A stretch of DNA of 64,000 nucleotides from an uncultured Lachnoclostridium sp. (GTDB lineage: Bacteria > Bacillota > Clostridia > Lachnospirales > Lachnospiraceae), in NCBI GenBank assembly GCA_905212635.1, contig CAJMFH010000005.1:42079-106078 (forward strand). Direction: 5' to 3'. Within the stretch, counting starts at the first letter, position 1, and each line of letters begins with the position of its first letter. The notes beneath the pieces are model-generated. The model had not been told where the DNA came from and searched no databases. It saw nothing but the letters and a program-made list of their open reading frames with translations. Below are positions 17,588 to 26,404 of this stretch, one piece after another. The position numbers and the translations under genes are program-made.

Positions 17588-18925
17588 TTACTGCAAAGCT
17601 TCTTTAATCACTTTTGCCATGTAGTCAATCTTTTCATCCGTCATACCCGGATATACACCAAGCCAGAAAGTATCTTTCATGATGCGGTCTGTTACTGCCA
17701 GATCTCCGACAACGCGGTATCCTTTTCCGGATGCACGCATCTCATCGAAGCAAGGCTGTTTTACGATGTTTCCTGCAAAAAGCATACGTGTCTGCACACC
17801 ATGATCTTCGATATACTGAACCACTTTGTTCTTATCCACGCCCTCACGGCAGGTAAGAAGGAATCCAAACCAGCTTGGTTTTGAATTTGGACATGGTTCC
17901 GGAAGAATGAGTTTATCTTCTACTTCTTCCAACGCAGCACGAAGTCTGTCAAAGTTGTGTCTTCTCTTTTCTACAAATGTAGGGAATTTTGCCAGCTGGG
18001 CACATCCTACTGCTGCCTGCATATCCGTCGCTTTCAGGTTATATCCAAAGTGTGAATACACATATTTGTGGTCATATCCCAGTGGAAGTTCTCCATACTG
18101 CTTGTCAAAACGATGTCCGCACAGGTTGTCTCTACCGGATGGACATACGCAGTCTCTTCCCCAGTCTCTCAAAGAGCGGACTGCTTTATGAATCAATGGG
18201 TTGTCTGTATATACGGCTCCACCTTCACCCATTGTCATGTGGTGTGGCGGATAGAAACTGGAAGTACCGATATCACCGATCGTACCTGTGAATTTTTCTT
18301 CGCCGTTGATCGTGTATTTGGATCCCAAAGCATCACAGTTATCTTCCACAAGCCATAAATTATGTTTGTCACAAAATTCTTTAATTGCACCAAGATCCCA
18401 CGGATTTCCCAAAGTATGCGCGATCATGATCGCTTTTGTCTTATCGGAAAGGGCATCTTCCAACATAGAAGCATCCATATTGTACTGCGGAATTGTCATG
18501 TCAACAAATACCGGAACGGCACCATACTGAATAATCGGTGCGATTGTTGTCGGGAATCCGGCAGCCACTGTGATAACCTCATCGCCAGGCATAATACGGC
18601 GGTCTCCCATCAAAGGAGAAGTAAGTGCCATAAATGCAAGCAGGTTTGCGGAAGAACCGGAGTTTACCAATGAACAATATTTAATTCCAAGGTACTCTGC
18701 AAATTCTTTTTCAAACTGATCGGTATATCTTCCGGAAGTAAGCCAGAACTCAAGGGAACTGTCTACCAGATTTACCATCTCTTCGTGTCCATAATAACGG
18801 GAAGCATATGGGATGCGGTCGCCTTCTTTAAAAGGTTTTTCCTGATTGTGGTATTTGTCACAATACTCCTTTACCATCTCCAAAATACTTTCTCTTGCCT
18901 GTTTTTCATTCTGATTTTCAAACAT
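17588..18925 (-). CDS. rfbH: CDP-4-keto-6-deoxyglucose 3-dehydrase (E1)
   Basis: A PMP/PLP and [2Fe-2S] enzyme of the DegT/DnrJ fold that removes the C3 hydroxyl of CDP-4-keto-6-deoxyglucose. It has 445 residues, normal for RfbH. The usual Schiff-base Lys is replaced by His228 in YPPHHMTMGEGG, the hallmark of E1. Cys197, Cys259, Cys261 and Cys269 give C-x61-C-x-C-x7-C; the Yersinia enzyme has C-x57-C-x-C-x7-C, so the cluster ligands are kept with a four-residue insertion. The reductase partner (E3, RfbI type) is not in the window. It follows rfbG by 30 nt. The substrate-binding N-terminal half, with VNSGSSANLLAF, is intact. Confidence 0.95.
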   Translation of the reverse strand: MFENQNEKQARESILEMVKEYCDKYHNQEKPFKEGDRIPYASRYYGHEEMVNLVDSSLEFWLTSGRYTDQFEKEFAEYLGIKYCSLVNSGSSANLLAFMALTSPLMGDRRIMPGDEVITVAAGFPTTIAPIIQYGAVPVFVDMTIPQYNMDASMLEDALSDKTKAIMIAHTLGNPWDLGAIKEFCDKHNLWLVEDNCDALGSKYTINGEEKFTGTIGDIGTSSFYPPHHMTMGEGGAVYTDNPLIHKAVRSLRDWGRDCVCPSGRDNLCGHRFDKQYGELPLGYDHKYVYSHFGYNLKATDMQAAVGCAQLAKFPTFVEKRRHNFDRLRAALEEVEDKLILPEPCPNSKPSWFGFLLTCREGVDKNKVVQYIEDHGVQTRMLFAGNIVKQPCFDEMRASGKGYRVVGDLAVTDRIMKDTFWLGVYPGMTDEKIDYMAKVIKEALQ

Positions 18926-18955
18926 AATTTTAATCCTTTCTGATTTTCGTAATTA

Positions 18956-20008
18956 TTATCGATTTAAAAATTCTTTGATCTGCTTGTCCATAATATCTGC
19001 CACACTTTCTCCGGCAAAATATACTTTCGTCCATTCTACCGTCTTGTCCAGTGCTTCCGATACCGTCCAGCGTGGTTTCCATCCAAATGTTGTCTTCAGC
19101 TTCGAGCAGTCGAGTTTGAGGAAGTTTGCCTCGTGAGGACCTCCGTCATACTGATTGACCCATTTCATGCCTTCACCCCATTTTTCCACAAACAGATCTA
19201 CCAGATCACCTGTTGTTACGCAGTCTGTCTCATCTGGTCCGACATTATAATATCCCTGATATTTGGCATCCAGATACTGCTCTTTGGCAATCATCAGATA
19301 TGCGATGACCGGCTCCAGCACGTGCTGATACGGACGTGTGGAAAACGGATTACGGATCACAATATCCTTCTTTGCTTTTGCAGCACGCACGCAGTCCGGA
19401 ATAATACGGTCGTTGGCAAAATCACCACCGCCAATAACATTACCGGCTCTTGCTGTCGATACCGCAACACCTGTTTCATTGAAAAATGAATTTTTGTAAC
19501 TGTGTGTTACCAGTTCGGAACAGGATTTACTGTTGGAATATGGATCATATCCATCCAGTGGTTCATTTTCACGATATCCCCATTCCCATTCTTTATTTTC
19601 ATACACCTTGTCCGTTGTGACATTGAGAAAACTCTTAACACATGGATTCTGGCGTACGCATTCGCATATATTTACTGTTCCCATCACATTGGTTTCATAC
19701 GTATAAACCGGATCCTTATAAGAGTCTCTTACGATTGGCTGGGCAGCAAGATGAATTACAATTTCCGGCTGAACTTCTTTGAAGACATTGGATAATTTTT
19801 CCAAATCGCGAATGTCTCCGATCACCGAATTCATCTTATCTTCAATCTCTGCCATTGAAAAAAGATTGGGATCTGTCGGTGCTTCCAAAGAATACCCGGT
19901 CACTTCTGCGCCTGCCTGTATCAAAGTGCGGCACATCCAGCTTCCCTTAAAACCGGTATGTCCCGTCACAAGTACTTTTTTTCCCTGATAGAAACTTAAA
20001 TCTTTCAT
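18956..20008 (-). CDS. rfbG: CDP-glucose 4,6-dehydratase
   Basis: An NAD-dependent SDR enzyme that makes CDP-4-keto-6-deoxyglucose. The start at 20008 (MKDLSFYQGKK) is chosen for the GGAGAAAAAC site and gives 350 residues, typical for RfbG. The frame stays open upstream, but without a ribosome binding site. VLVTGHTGFKGSWM is the cofactor motif specific to this family. NVTTDKVYENKEW carries the active-site acid/threonine region, and YDPYSNSKSCSE gives Tyr-x3-Lys. A good promoter lies 55 nt ahead. The gene heads the CDP-sugar cluster and is followed by rfbH. Confidence 0.95.
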   Translation of the reverse strand: MKDLSFYQGKKVLVTGHTGFKGSWMCRTLIQAGAEVTGYSLEAPTDPNLFSMAEIEDKMNSVIGDIRDLEKLSNVFKEVQPEIVIHLAAQPIVRDSYKDPVYTYETNVMGTVNICECVRQNPCVKSFLNVTTDKVYENKEWEWGYRENEPLDGYDPYSNSKSCSELVTHSYKNSFFNETGVAVSTARAGNVIGGGDFANDRIIPDCVRAAKAKKDIVIRNPFSTRPYQHVLEPVIAYLMIAKEQYLDAKYQGYYNVGPDETDCVTTGDLVDLFVEKWGEGMKWVNQYDGGPHEANFLKLDCSKLKTTFGWKPRWTVSEALDKTVEWTKVYFAGESVADIMDKQIKEFLNR

Positions 20009-20069
20009 GTTTTTCTCCATTCTGATTTGCATAATTTTCGCATCATAATAATATAATATACCGTATATC

Positions 20070-20098
20070 AGTATAAAGCACAATCCAGTCTTTGTCAA
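20070..20098 (-). promoter_or_regulatory. Strong sigma-A promoter for rfbG
   Basis: TTGACA, 17 nt, TATACT on the minus strand, close to the consensus. A start near 20063 gives a 55-nt leader to rfbG. The dideoxysugar genes can thus be transcribed apart from the DUF6270-like gene upstream. Confidence 0.85.
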
Positions 20099-20115
20099 CC
20101 TTTACGGCTAAAATG

Positions 20116-22203
20116 TCAGTGCCGCAAAATGATGTCCAAAAGCGCCTGATAGCCTTTCTCATAGAATTCTTTTTCGTAATGCACCATGAACGCACCCGAC
20201 ACACACAGATCGTCCGCCTCATAGTCTTTCGCATAATCGATTACATGACAGTCCATCTGCTCTTCAAAATAGTCCTGCCATTTCTGCAAGAATGCTTTTT
20301 TCTTCTTTAACGTTGCCTGTTTATACCCACGGATCGCCTTTTTCCGGCGCTCATAATCCAGAAACTTGAGTTTCACATCCGCTTTGATGAAAATAATCTG
20401 CTTTCCATAGCGGCGTTTTAAAAACTCAATAAACGTATCAAAGCGTGCTTTGATCTCTTCGTCACTCAGCACATCTTCTACCGTGGTCAGTTCGCAGTCC
20501 TCTTTGATTTCCTTATAAAACCCAAGCCCACGCACTTCACTGTCTGCTGTAAGATAACCTCCCTGATATTTTACAACATCACAGATCAGGTCATAAAAAT
20601 CAAGAAGCAGCCACTGGGAACCGGTCTTTTCCAATTGTCCCGGCAGATCCTTGTGGAACGCACTTTTGATATATCCGACACGCCAGTTACTGTTTTCAAA
20701 CAATGACAGATCCTCAAATTTGGCATCATCGTAAGGGATCGGTTCATCAAATGCAAATAAAAAGCTGTTGCGGTACGCATATTTTCCAATCTTGAACCGC
20801 CCGGTATCTTCATTCAGGATCTCACGCGTAATGCAGGATCCCCAGAGATCCACCTGAACCGGCTCATAAAAGGTATTGAGTGCCCGGATCGGTGCCAGCT
20901 GCTTATCCACTTCCAGTTCTTTATGATAACAGTCTTTTATGCGGTCATGTTCAAAATCTTCTTCTGCCGCCTGAAACAATAGTTTTTTAGCTTCTTTTGC
21001 CTTTCCGGCATCCAGCGCCCGCATCATGGCATCAAAAATTCCGGCATGCACTTCATTGATATAAATCGTTCCGTCGAGCCAGGCACGTTTTTCCAGTTCC
21101 TTTTTGACAAGTTCCGTGTAGGCTTTCACAATCTTCATCTTATATTCATAGATTGCCTCATACCGTACCCCCTTGCGGAACAAATCTCCTTCTTCCACTG
21201 CCTGTACCACTTTCAGGCAGGTACGGAGACCTTCCGAAAAGCGGAAATCATATTTGTCGAGGATTTCCTGTATACTCGTATACCCTTCCTGCTGTATTTT
21301 CACAATATCGTACTCAAACTCTGCCAGCACAGGGCGCCCCAGCCTCAAGATCAGATGATCGATAAACTTACTGTCATCCATAAAAAGCGAGGTATTATTT
21401 TTTGCAAACAAATTATCATAATATTTGATAAAACGTCCAAAACGAATATAAAACTCACTTTCCGTAAATACACGTTTTTCCGGCTGATACCGGATAATAT
21501 AAGAAATCAGTCGTCTGGCATGATGGTAAAATGGTTTCTCATACGACGACATCGTATACCCCTTTTTATGATTAAAGTCCAAAAAATATTGGGAATAAAT
21601 GTCAATCACGTACGAATCTGTCTTTTCCACAAAATAATCTTCCAGTTCTTTGATACGGCGATTGTACACTTTACTGCTCTTTTTTTGTACTTTCCGCACA
21701 TGCTTATGGGTCACAAACCATTTCGGACATCTGGACTTAACAAGGATAATATGGTTTTTGTCAAAATATTTTGTGATCAGATCAAGATAACGGTCCATAT
21801 AGGGTTTCCAATCAAAATTCCGGTCGCGCATCACATCAATTTCTTCAATCTCATCTTGATGTTCTGCATAAAACCGGCTCTCCTCAAACTTTGGATTTTT
21901 CGTAAACACCTGGTCTTTCCATACACACAGGCGATGCCCCGCCGTATAGCACATATCTACCACAAGAAAATCCGCAGGGTCTTCTTCCAATGCGGTTTTC
22001 AGACGTTTTTCCAGATCCATTGTAAGAAGCGGTGACGCCGGCTCGTCCACCGCAACCGTCGCCCCTTCCGGATTTCCCACCAAAGACAGAAGGGATATCC
22101 AGCAGCTGTCATTATATACTTTATATCTTTCTCTTAACTCCATATCATTGATATAAGAGGAACCATTCAAACGTATAATTGGCATTTCCATGATATTTTT
22201 CAT
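20116..22203 (-). CDS. Protein with two DUF6270-like (SGNH-type) halves
   Basis: A 695-residue cytoplasmic-looking protein with no signal peptide or membrane helix. The C-terminal half (about 460-695) starts VDLWGSCITREIL and carries YAYRNSFLF, LLLDFYDLICDV and VIDYAKDY, matching DUF6270, a family found in polysaccharide loci. The N-terminal half has the same order of elements: RLNGSSYI at the start, FLVVDMCYTAG, and VIDIYSQYFLDFNHKKGY. It looks like a diverged copy in which GSC is replaced by GSS. A helical linker (about 280-450) joins them. GSC/GSS may hold the nucleophilic Ser of an SGNH hydrolase or O-acyltransferase; this is not proven. The exact start is uncertain, since two further ATGs lie within six codons. 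Confidence 0.7.
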   Translation of the reverse strand: MKNIMEMPIIRLNGSSYINDMELRERYKVYNDSCWISLLSLVGNPEGATVAVDEPASPLLTMDLEKRLKTALEEDPADFLVVDMCYTAGHRLCVWKDQVFTKNPKFEESRFYAEHQDEIEEIDVMRDRNFDWKPYMDRYLDLITKYFDKNHIILVKSRCPKWFVTHKHVRKVQKKSSKVYNRRIKELEDYFVEKTDSYVIDIYSQYFLDFNHKKGYTMSSYEKPFYHHARRLISYIIRYQPEKRVFTESEFYIRFGRFIKYYDNLFAKNNTSLFMDDSKFIDHLILRLGRPVLAEFEYDIVKIQQEGYTSIQEILDKYDFRFSEGLRTCLKVVQAVEEGDLFRKGVRYEAIYEYKMKIVKAYTELVKKELEKRAWLDGTIYINEVHAGIFDAMMRALDAGKAKEAKKLLFQAAEEDFEHDRIKDCYHKELEVDKQLAPIRALNTFYEPVQVDLWGSCITREILNEDTGRFKIGKYAYRNSFLFAFDEPIPYDDAKFEDLSLFENSNWRVGYIKSAFHKDLPGQLEKTGSQWLLLDFYDLICDVVKYQGGYLTADSEVRGLGFYKEIKEDCELTTVEDVLSDEEIKARFDTFIEFLKRRYGKQIIFIKADVKLKFLDYERRKKAIRGYKQATLKKKKAFLQKWQDYFEEQMDCHVIDYAKDYEADDLCVSGAFMVHYEKEFYEKGYQALLDIILRH

Positions 22204-22231
22204 TCTCCATTCTCAAGGTATAATTGACATA

Positions 22232-22260
22232 ATTATAACACATTTTTGACATGATGTAAA
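22232..22260 (-). promoter_or_regulatory. Promoter for the polysaccharide locus
   Basis: TTTACA, 17 nt, TATAAT on the minus strand, ahead of the DUF6270-like gene. The leader is short, about 20-25 nt. This is the most upstream promoter seen for the locus. Confidence 0.75.
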
Positions 22261-22304
22261 CAGCAGTCACATTTTTCTTGTCCCTTCCATATGCTAAAAA
22301 TAAA

Positions 22305-22498
22305 GTAACTATTCAGGATCCAATGTATGAAAATCAATGAATCGTCGTGCTTGCACGTAAGAGGCTTTGATTTTCATACATTTAGATCCTAATAGGGCTC
22401 CCCTCCCCACATGAGCATTTTTAGCCTTGCCAAAGGCGGGAAAGAACACGAAGTGTTCGAAATGCGAATGTGTGGGAGTGGGTGTCCTGAATAGTTAC
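22305..22498. repeat. Structured intergenic element with 14-bp terminal inverted repeats
   Basis: This fills the 323-bp gap between the DUF6270-like gene and the plus-strand subtilase. The ends GTAACTATTCAGGA (22305-22318) and its exact complement (22485-22498) form perfect 14-bp inverted repeats. Inside, 22316-22338 pairs with 22366-22389 almost perfectly (a stem of about 22 bp) around a GC-rich tip. A second imperfect stem pairs 22401-22422 with 22459-22481, with GAACAC/GTGTTC nested inside it. The cloverleaf-like fold and size fit a MITE-like or palindromic repeat. No target-site duplication is evident. Confidence 0.75.
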
Positions 22499-22526
22499 AA
22501 TAGAAAGGGTAAAGGAGGGATTTCGT

Positions 22527-23399
22527 ATGAATCGTGTCCGTGAAATCGTTAAAGCCTCGTACGCACATGAGGCTCATATCTATGGGGCAGGGAGCTGTAT
22601 TGCGATTCTTGACAGCGGAATTGCGGCACATCCGGATTTTGGTAACCGCATCATCGGATGGTACGATGTCCTTTCTTCCAGCCGCCATCCTTATGATGAC
22701 TACGGTCACGGAACCCACGTCGCCGGGATTGCTGCCGGAAGCGGCCACGCCAGTCGTGGATTATACCGTGGCATTGCTCCCCAGGCGGATCTTGTCGCAG
22801 TCAAAGTGCTGAATCGTTACGGAGAGGGGACCGTCGAAAGCATCTGTACCGGTATCGACTGGGTTCTCCGGAACCGAATGCGGTATGGCATCAATATCGT
22901 TAATATTTCTGCCGGAACCGCAAAAGAAAAGCAGTTTGACGAATCTTCTCCTCTTGTGCGGAAAGTAGAGGAACTTTGGGATGCCGGCCTTGTGGTCGTC
23001 GTTTCTGCCGGAAACCGCGGTCCGGAAGCCGGTACGATCAGCGCCCCCGGAAACAGCCGTAAAGTCATTACTGTCGGTTATTATGGCAGAGAAGGAAATT
23101 CCGGCACCGGTCCAACCATCCATTGTATCAAAAAACCCGATGTCATCACGCCGGGAAGCCATATCGTCAGTTGTCATCATGCGAACATCAAAAAAGTTCC
23201 GTATACGAAAAAAAGCGGTACCTCCATGGCAACTCCGGTTGTCAGTGGAGGCATCGCCTTACTTTTAAGTTTACCCAAATACCGGTTTTATGAACCAAAA
23301 GAAGTGAAAATCCGGCTAAAAAACAGCTGTACCGATCTCGGCATGCCCCACAACAAACAGGGCTGGGGACTTTTTGATCTAAAGCGTTTCTTATCCTGA
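22527..23399 (+). CDS. Subtilisin-like serine protease (S8), no signal peptide
   Basis: A compact 290-residue S8 peptidase. Asp29 (AILDSG), His61 (YGHGTHVAGIAAG), the oxyanion Asn163 (SAGNRG) and Ser233 (GTSMATPVVSGG) are all present, so it should be active. There is no signal peptide, and the N-terminal extension before the catalytic Asp is only 28 residues. It is therefore probably cytoplasmic, like the Bacillus intracellular subtilisins but lacking their inhibitory propeptide. The start follows GGAGGGATTTCGT. It converges on glgP with only 7 nt between stops, so a terminator would have to lie within coding sequence. No clear promoter was found; the repeat element sits directly upstream. 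Confidence 0.9.
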   Translation: MNRVREIVKASYAHEAHIYGAGSCIAILDSGIAAHPDFGNRIIGWYDVLSSSRHPYDDYGHGTHVAGIAAGSGHASRGLYRGIAPQADLVAVKVLNRYGEGTVESICTGIDWVLRNRMRYGINIVNISAGTAKEKQFDESSPLVRKVEELWDAGLVVVVSAGNRGPEAGTISAPGNSRKVITVGYYGREGNSGTGPTIHCIKKPDVITPGSHIVSCHHANIKKVPYTKKSGTSMATPVVSGGIALLLSLPKYRFYEPKEVKIRLKNSCTDLGMPHNKQGWGLFDLKRFLS

Positions 23400-23406
23400 A
23401 ACCTCC

Positions 23407-25665
23407 TTATTCGGTTGGGAGGTGCCAGATCTCGTCGTTGTACTGGGCGATCGTACGATCCGAAGAAAAAAATCCCGCGTTAGCAATATTTACCAGCATT
23501 TTCTTTGCCCATGCCGTGCGGTCATTATAGGCTGCATACGCACGTTCTTTCGTCTCGACATACGCATCAAAATCCGGGAATGTCATAAACCAGTCTTTGT
23601 TCAGCAGTTCATTGTACAAACGCTGCAAAGATTTCTTTTTCCCAATTTTTAACATTTTCGGGCTGACAATGAAATCCACTGCTGCCTTCAATGTGTCATT
23701 TTTCTTATAGTAATCTTTGGAACAATAATCGCCTCTTTCATAACGAGCAATAACCGTATCACTGTCCTCGCCGAATACAAAAATATTGTCTTCGCCCACC
23801 AGCTCATGAATCTCCACATTGGCTCCATCTTCGGTTCCCAGCGTAATGGCTCCGTTTAACATAAATTTCATGTTACCGGTTCCGCTTGCTTCCTTCGATG
23901 CCAGTGAAATCTGCTCCGATATATCACAGGCCGGAATCAGTTTTTCTGCCAATGTCACATTGTAGTTTTCTACCATAACAAGATTCAGATATGGTTTGAC
24001 CTCTTTATCCTTATGGATCAGTTTTTGCAGACAGAGGATCAAATGAATGATGTCTTTTGCAATTACATACGCCGGTGCTGCTTTGGCTCCAAAAATAAGT
24101 GTGATCGGACGATCCGGAATCTTTCCGGATTTGATCTCCAGATATTTATGGATCGCATACAGGGCATTTAACTGCTGGCGTTTGTACTCATGCAGACGCT
24201 TAATCTGAATATCAAAGATAGACTCTTCATTCAGCTTGATTCCCTGCGTCTCTTTCAAGTATTTAGCAAGCTGATGTTTATTCTTTTTCTTAATCTCCAG
24301 AAGATGCTCCAAAACTGCCTCATCGTTCTCATAAGCAAGCAGTTTTTTCAGTTCCATGGCATCCTTTTTGAATCCGTCACCAATGCAGTTTTCCAGCAAT
24401 TCCGTCAACCGTGGATTACTGTGCAGAAGCCAGCGGCGGAATGTGATACCATTGGTCTTATTGTTAAATTTTTCCGGATAAATCTTATAAAACGCATTTA
24501 ATTCGTTATTTTTCAAAATCTCTGTATGAAGATATGCCACTCCATTGACACTATGTCCATAATGGATATCCATATGTGCCATATGAACGCGGTCATCCTC
24601 GTCAATGATATACACCGATTCATCGTCGTATTTATCTTTCACGCAAAGATCCAGTTCATGGATAATCGGCACGATCTGCGGTGCCACTTTTTCAATAAAG
24701 GCAAGCGGCCATTTTTCCAGCGCTTCCGCCAAAATCGTATGGTTGGTATAAGCACAGGTATTCGTCGTGATCTCAATGGCCTCATCCAATTCGATCCCTT
24801 TCTGCATCAGCAGACGGATCAATTCCGGAATCACCATAGACGGATGGGTATCGTTGATCTGAATTGCCACATAATCTGCCAGATCGTGGAAATTTGACCC
24901 CCGTTCTTCTGCCTCATCCAGAATCAGCTGTGCTGCATTGCTAACCATGAAATACTGCTGGTATACGCGCAGCAGACGGCCGTCTTCATCGCTGTCATCC
25001 GGGTACAAAAACAGGGTAAGATTTTTCTGTATATCCTTTTTGTCAAAATCAATTCCTTTGTCAACGATCTTTTCATCGACAGAATTGATATCAAACAAAT
25101 GAAGAACATTTGTACGATTGTCATACCCTGTCACAAGAATGTCGTACATCGTCGAAACCACGTTATATTTTCCCAAAGAAACGGAGTATTTGCGGTCACT
25201 TTTAATGAGCCAGCTGTCGTCTTCCATCCACGGATTCGGCACTTCTTTCTGCATCCGTTTCTTAAATACCTGACGAAAGAGTCCATAGTGGTAATTCAGA
25301 CCGATTCCGTCTCCCGGCAGTCCCAGCGTCGCAATGGAATCCAGAAAACAGGCTGCGAGTCTTCCCAGTCCGCCATTTCCAAGGGATGGTTCCGGTTCCA
25401 TTTCCTCCAGATCACTCAGTTTCTTTCCTGCTTTTTTCAATTCCTGACGCACCTCATCATAAATTCCAAGGTTGATCAGATTGTTACTCAGCAGTTTTCC
25501 GATCAGAAATTCTGCGGAAATATAGTAAAGTTTTTTCTTTCCTTCGGTTTTCTCCTTCTTTGCCGCCATCTCATTGACCATCTGCAACAAGGCAGCATAC
25601 AGCTGTTTATCGGAACAACGTTCGATGTCTTTCCCACATTTTTCTTTTACATATTCTGTAAACAT
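23407..25665 (-). CDS. glgP: Glycogen/starch/alpha-glucan phosphorylase
   Basis: A PLP enzyme (GT35) that releases glucose 1-phosphate from alpha-glucans. It has 752 residues, shorter than the E. coli and animal enzymes (about 800-840) but usual for clostridia. EPSLGNGGLGRLAACFLDS near residue 92 and the PLP-lysine region EASGTGNMKFMLNGA near residue 600 are intact. KRLHEYKRQQLN precedes them. It lies last in a run of pyrimidine genes, 46 nt behind pyrE. Its product, glucose 1-phosphate, is also the substrate of rfbF, though a direct link is only inference. Confidence 0.96.
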   Translation of the reverse strand: MFTEYVKEKCGKDIERCSDKQLYAALLQMVNEMAAKKEKTEGKKKLYYISAEFLIGKLLSNNLINLGIYDEVRQELKKAGKKLSDLEEMEPEPSLGNGGLGRLAACFLDSIATLGLPGDGIGLNYHYGLFRQVFKKRMQKEVPNPWMEDDSWLIKSDRKYSVSLGKYNVVSTMYDILVTGYDNRTNVLHLFDINSVDEKIVDKGIDFDKKDIQKNLTLFLYPDDSDEDGRLLRVYQQYFMVSNAAQLILDEAEERGSNFHDLADYVAIQINDTHPSMVIPELIRLLMQKGIELDEAIEITTNTCAYTNHTILAEALEKWPLAFIEKVAPQIVPIIHELDLCVKDKYDDESVYIIDEDDRVHMAHMDIHYGHSVNGVAYLHTEILKNNELNAFYKIYPEKFNNKTNGITFRRWLLHSNPRLTELLENCIGDGFKKDAMELKKLLAYENDEAVLEHLLEIKKKNKHQLAKYLKETQGIKLNEESIFDIQIKRLHEYKRQQLNALYAIHKYLEIKSGKIPDRPITLIFGAKAAPAYVIAKDIIHLILCLQKLIHKDKEVKPYLNLVMVENYNVTLAEKLIPACDISEQISLASKEASGTGNMKFMLNGAITLGTEDGANVEIHELVGEDNIFVFGEDSDTVIARYERGDYCSKDYYKKNDTLKAAVDFIVSPKMLKIGKKKSLQRLYNELLNKDWFMTFPDFDAYVETKERAYAAYNDRTAWAKKMLVNIANAGFFSSDRTIAQYNDEIWHLPTE

Positions 25666-25711
25666 GCTCTTTCCTCCACTTAAAAAGCTTATTCTTTCCT
25701 GCTTTCACATA

Positions 25712-26389
25712 TCACTTTACTGCTCCATACTGTGCATAATAGGCATCGATCTTTTCTTTCATGGCATCGTCGATGACTACCTTACCCTGACATGGTTTAT
25801 TATACAGATGTTCAATGACTTCGTCCATCGTTACAATGGCATTTGCCTGCATTCCGTACAATTCTTTGATCTCATCCAGAGCACATTTATCGCCTTTGCC
25901 CTTTTCCATTCGGTTCAGAGAAACCATAAGGCCAATGATCTCCACATCGCCCTGTGCTTTTACGATTGGGAACGTCTCTTCAATGGATTTTCCGGAAGTG
26001 GTAACATCCTCGATAATGACAACTTTGTCACCGTCTTTGATCTTGCTGCCAAGTAAAATTCCGGTATCTCCATGATCTTTTACCTCTTTCCGGTTGGAAC
26101 AGTAACGGATCTCTTTTCCATACAATTCGGAAAATGCGATCGTCGTTGCTACACTGAGTGGGATTCCCTTGTATGCCGGCCCGAATAATACGTCAAAATC
26201 ATCTCCATAGTTGTCATGGATCGCTTTCGCATAATACTCACCAAGACGTTTTAACTGGGATCCTGTGACATACGCTCCGGCGTTCATAAAGAAAGGGGAT
26301 TTTCTTCCACTTTTCAATGTAAAATCGCCAAATTTCAAGACGTCACTTTCTACCATAAATTCGATAAATTCCTGTTTATACTGTTCCAT
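25712..26389 (-). CDS. pyrE: Orotate phosphoribosyltransferase
   Basis: It joins orotate to PRPP to make OMP. The 225 residues include the PRPP-binding motif VVIIEDVTTSGKSIEE near residue 125 and FTLKSGRKSPFFMNAG near the N-terminus, both diagnostic. The FGPAYKGIPL segment adds a conserved loop. It follows pyrD by 15 nt in the pyrimidine run and precedes glgP. The ribosome binding site is GGAGGAACGAATAC. Confidence 0.96.
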   Translation of the reverse strand: MEQYKQEFIEFMVESDVLKFGDFTLKSGRKSPFFMNAGAYVTGSQLKRLGEYYAKAIHDNYGDDFDVLFGPAYKGIPLSVATTIAFSELYGKEIRYCSNRKEVKDHGDTGILLGSKIKDGDKVVIIEDVTTSGKSIEETFPIVKAQGDVEIIGLMVSLNRMEKGKGDKCALDEIKELYGMQANAIVTMDEVIEHLYNKPCQGKVVIDDAMKEKIDAYYAQYGAVK

Positions 26390-26404
26390 TGTATTCGTTC
26401 CTCC

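Noticed and set aside
21046..22035. Long open frame on the plus strand (329 codons)
   Set aside because: It is antisense to the DUF6270-like gene, has no ribosome binding site and its product has no domain-like composition; it is a shadow.
22389..22748. 119-codon minus-strand frame upstream of the subtilase
   Set aside because: It spans the structured repeat and the antisense of the protease gene, with no ribosome binding site.
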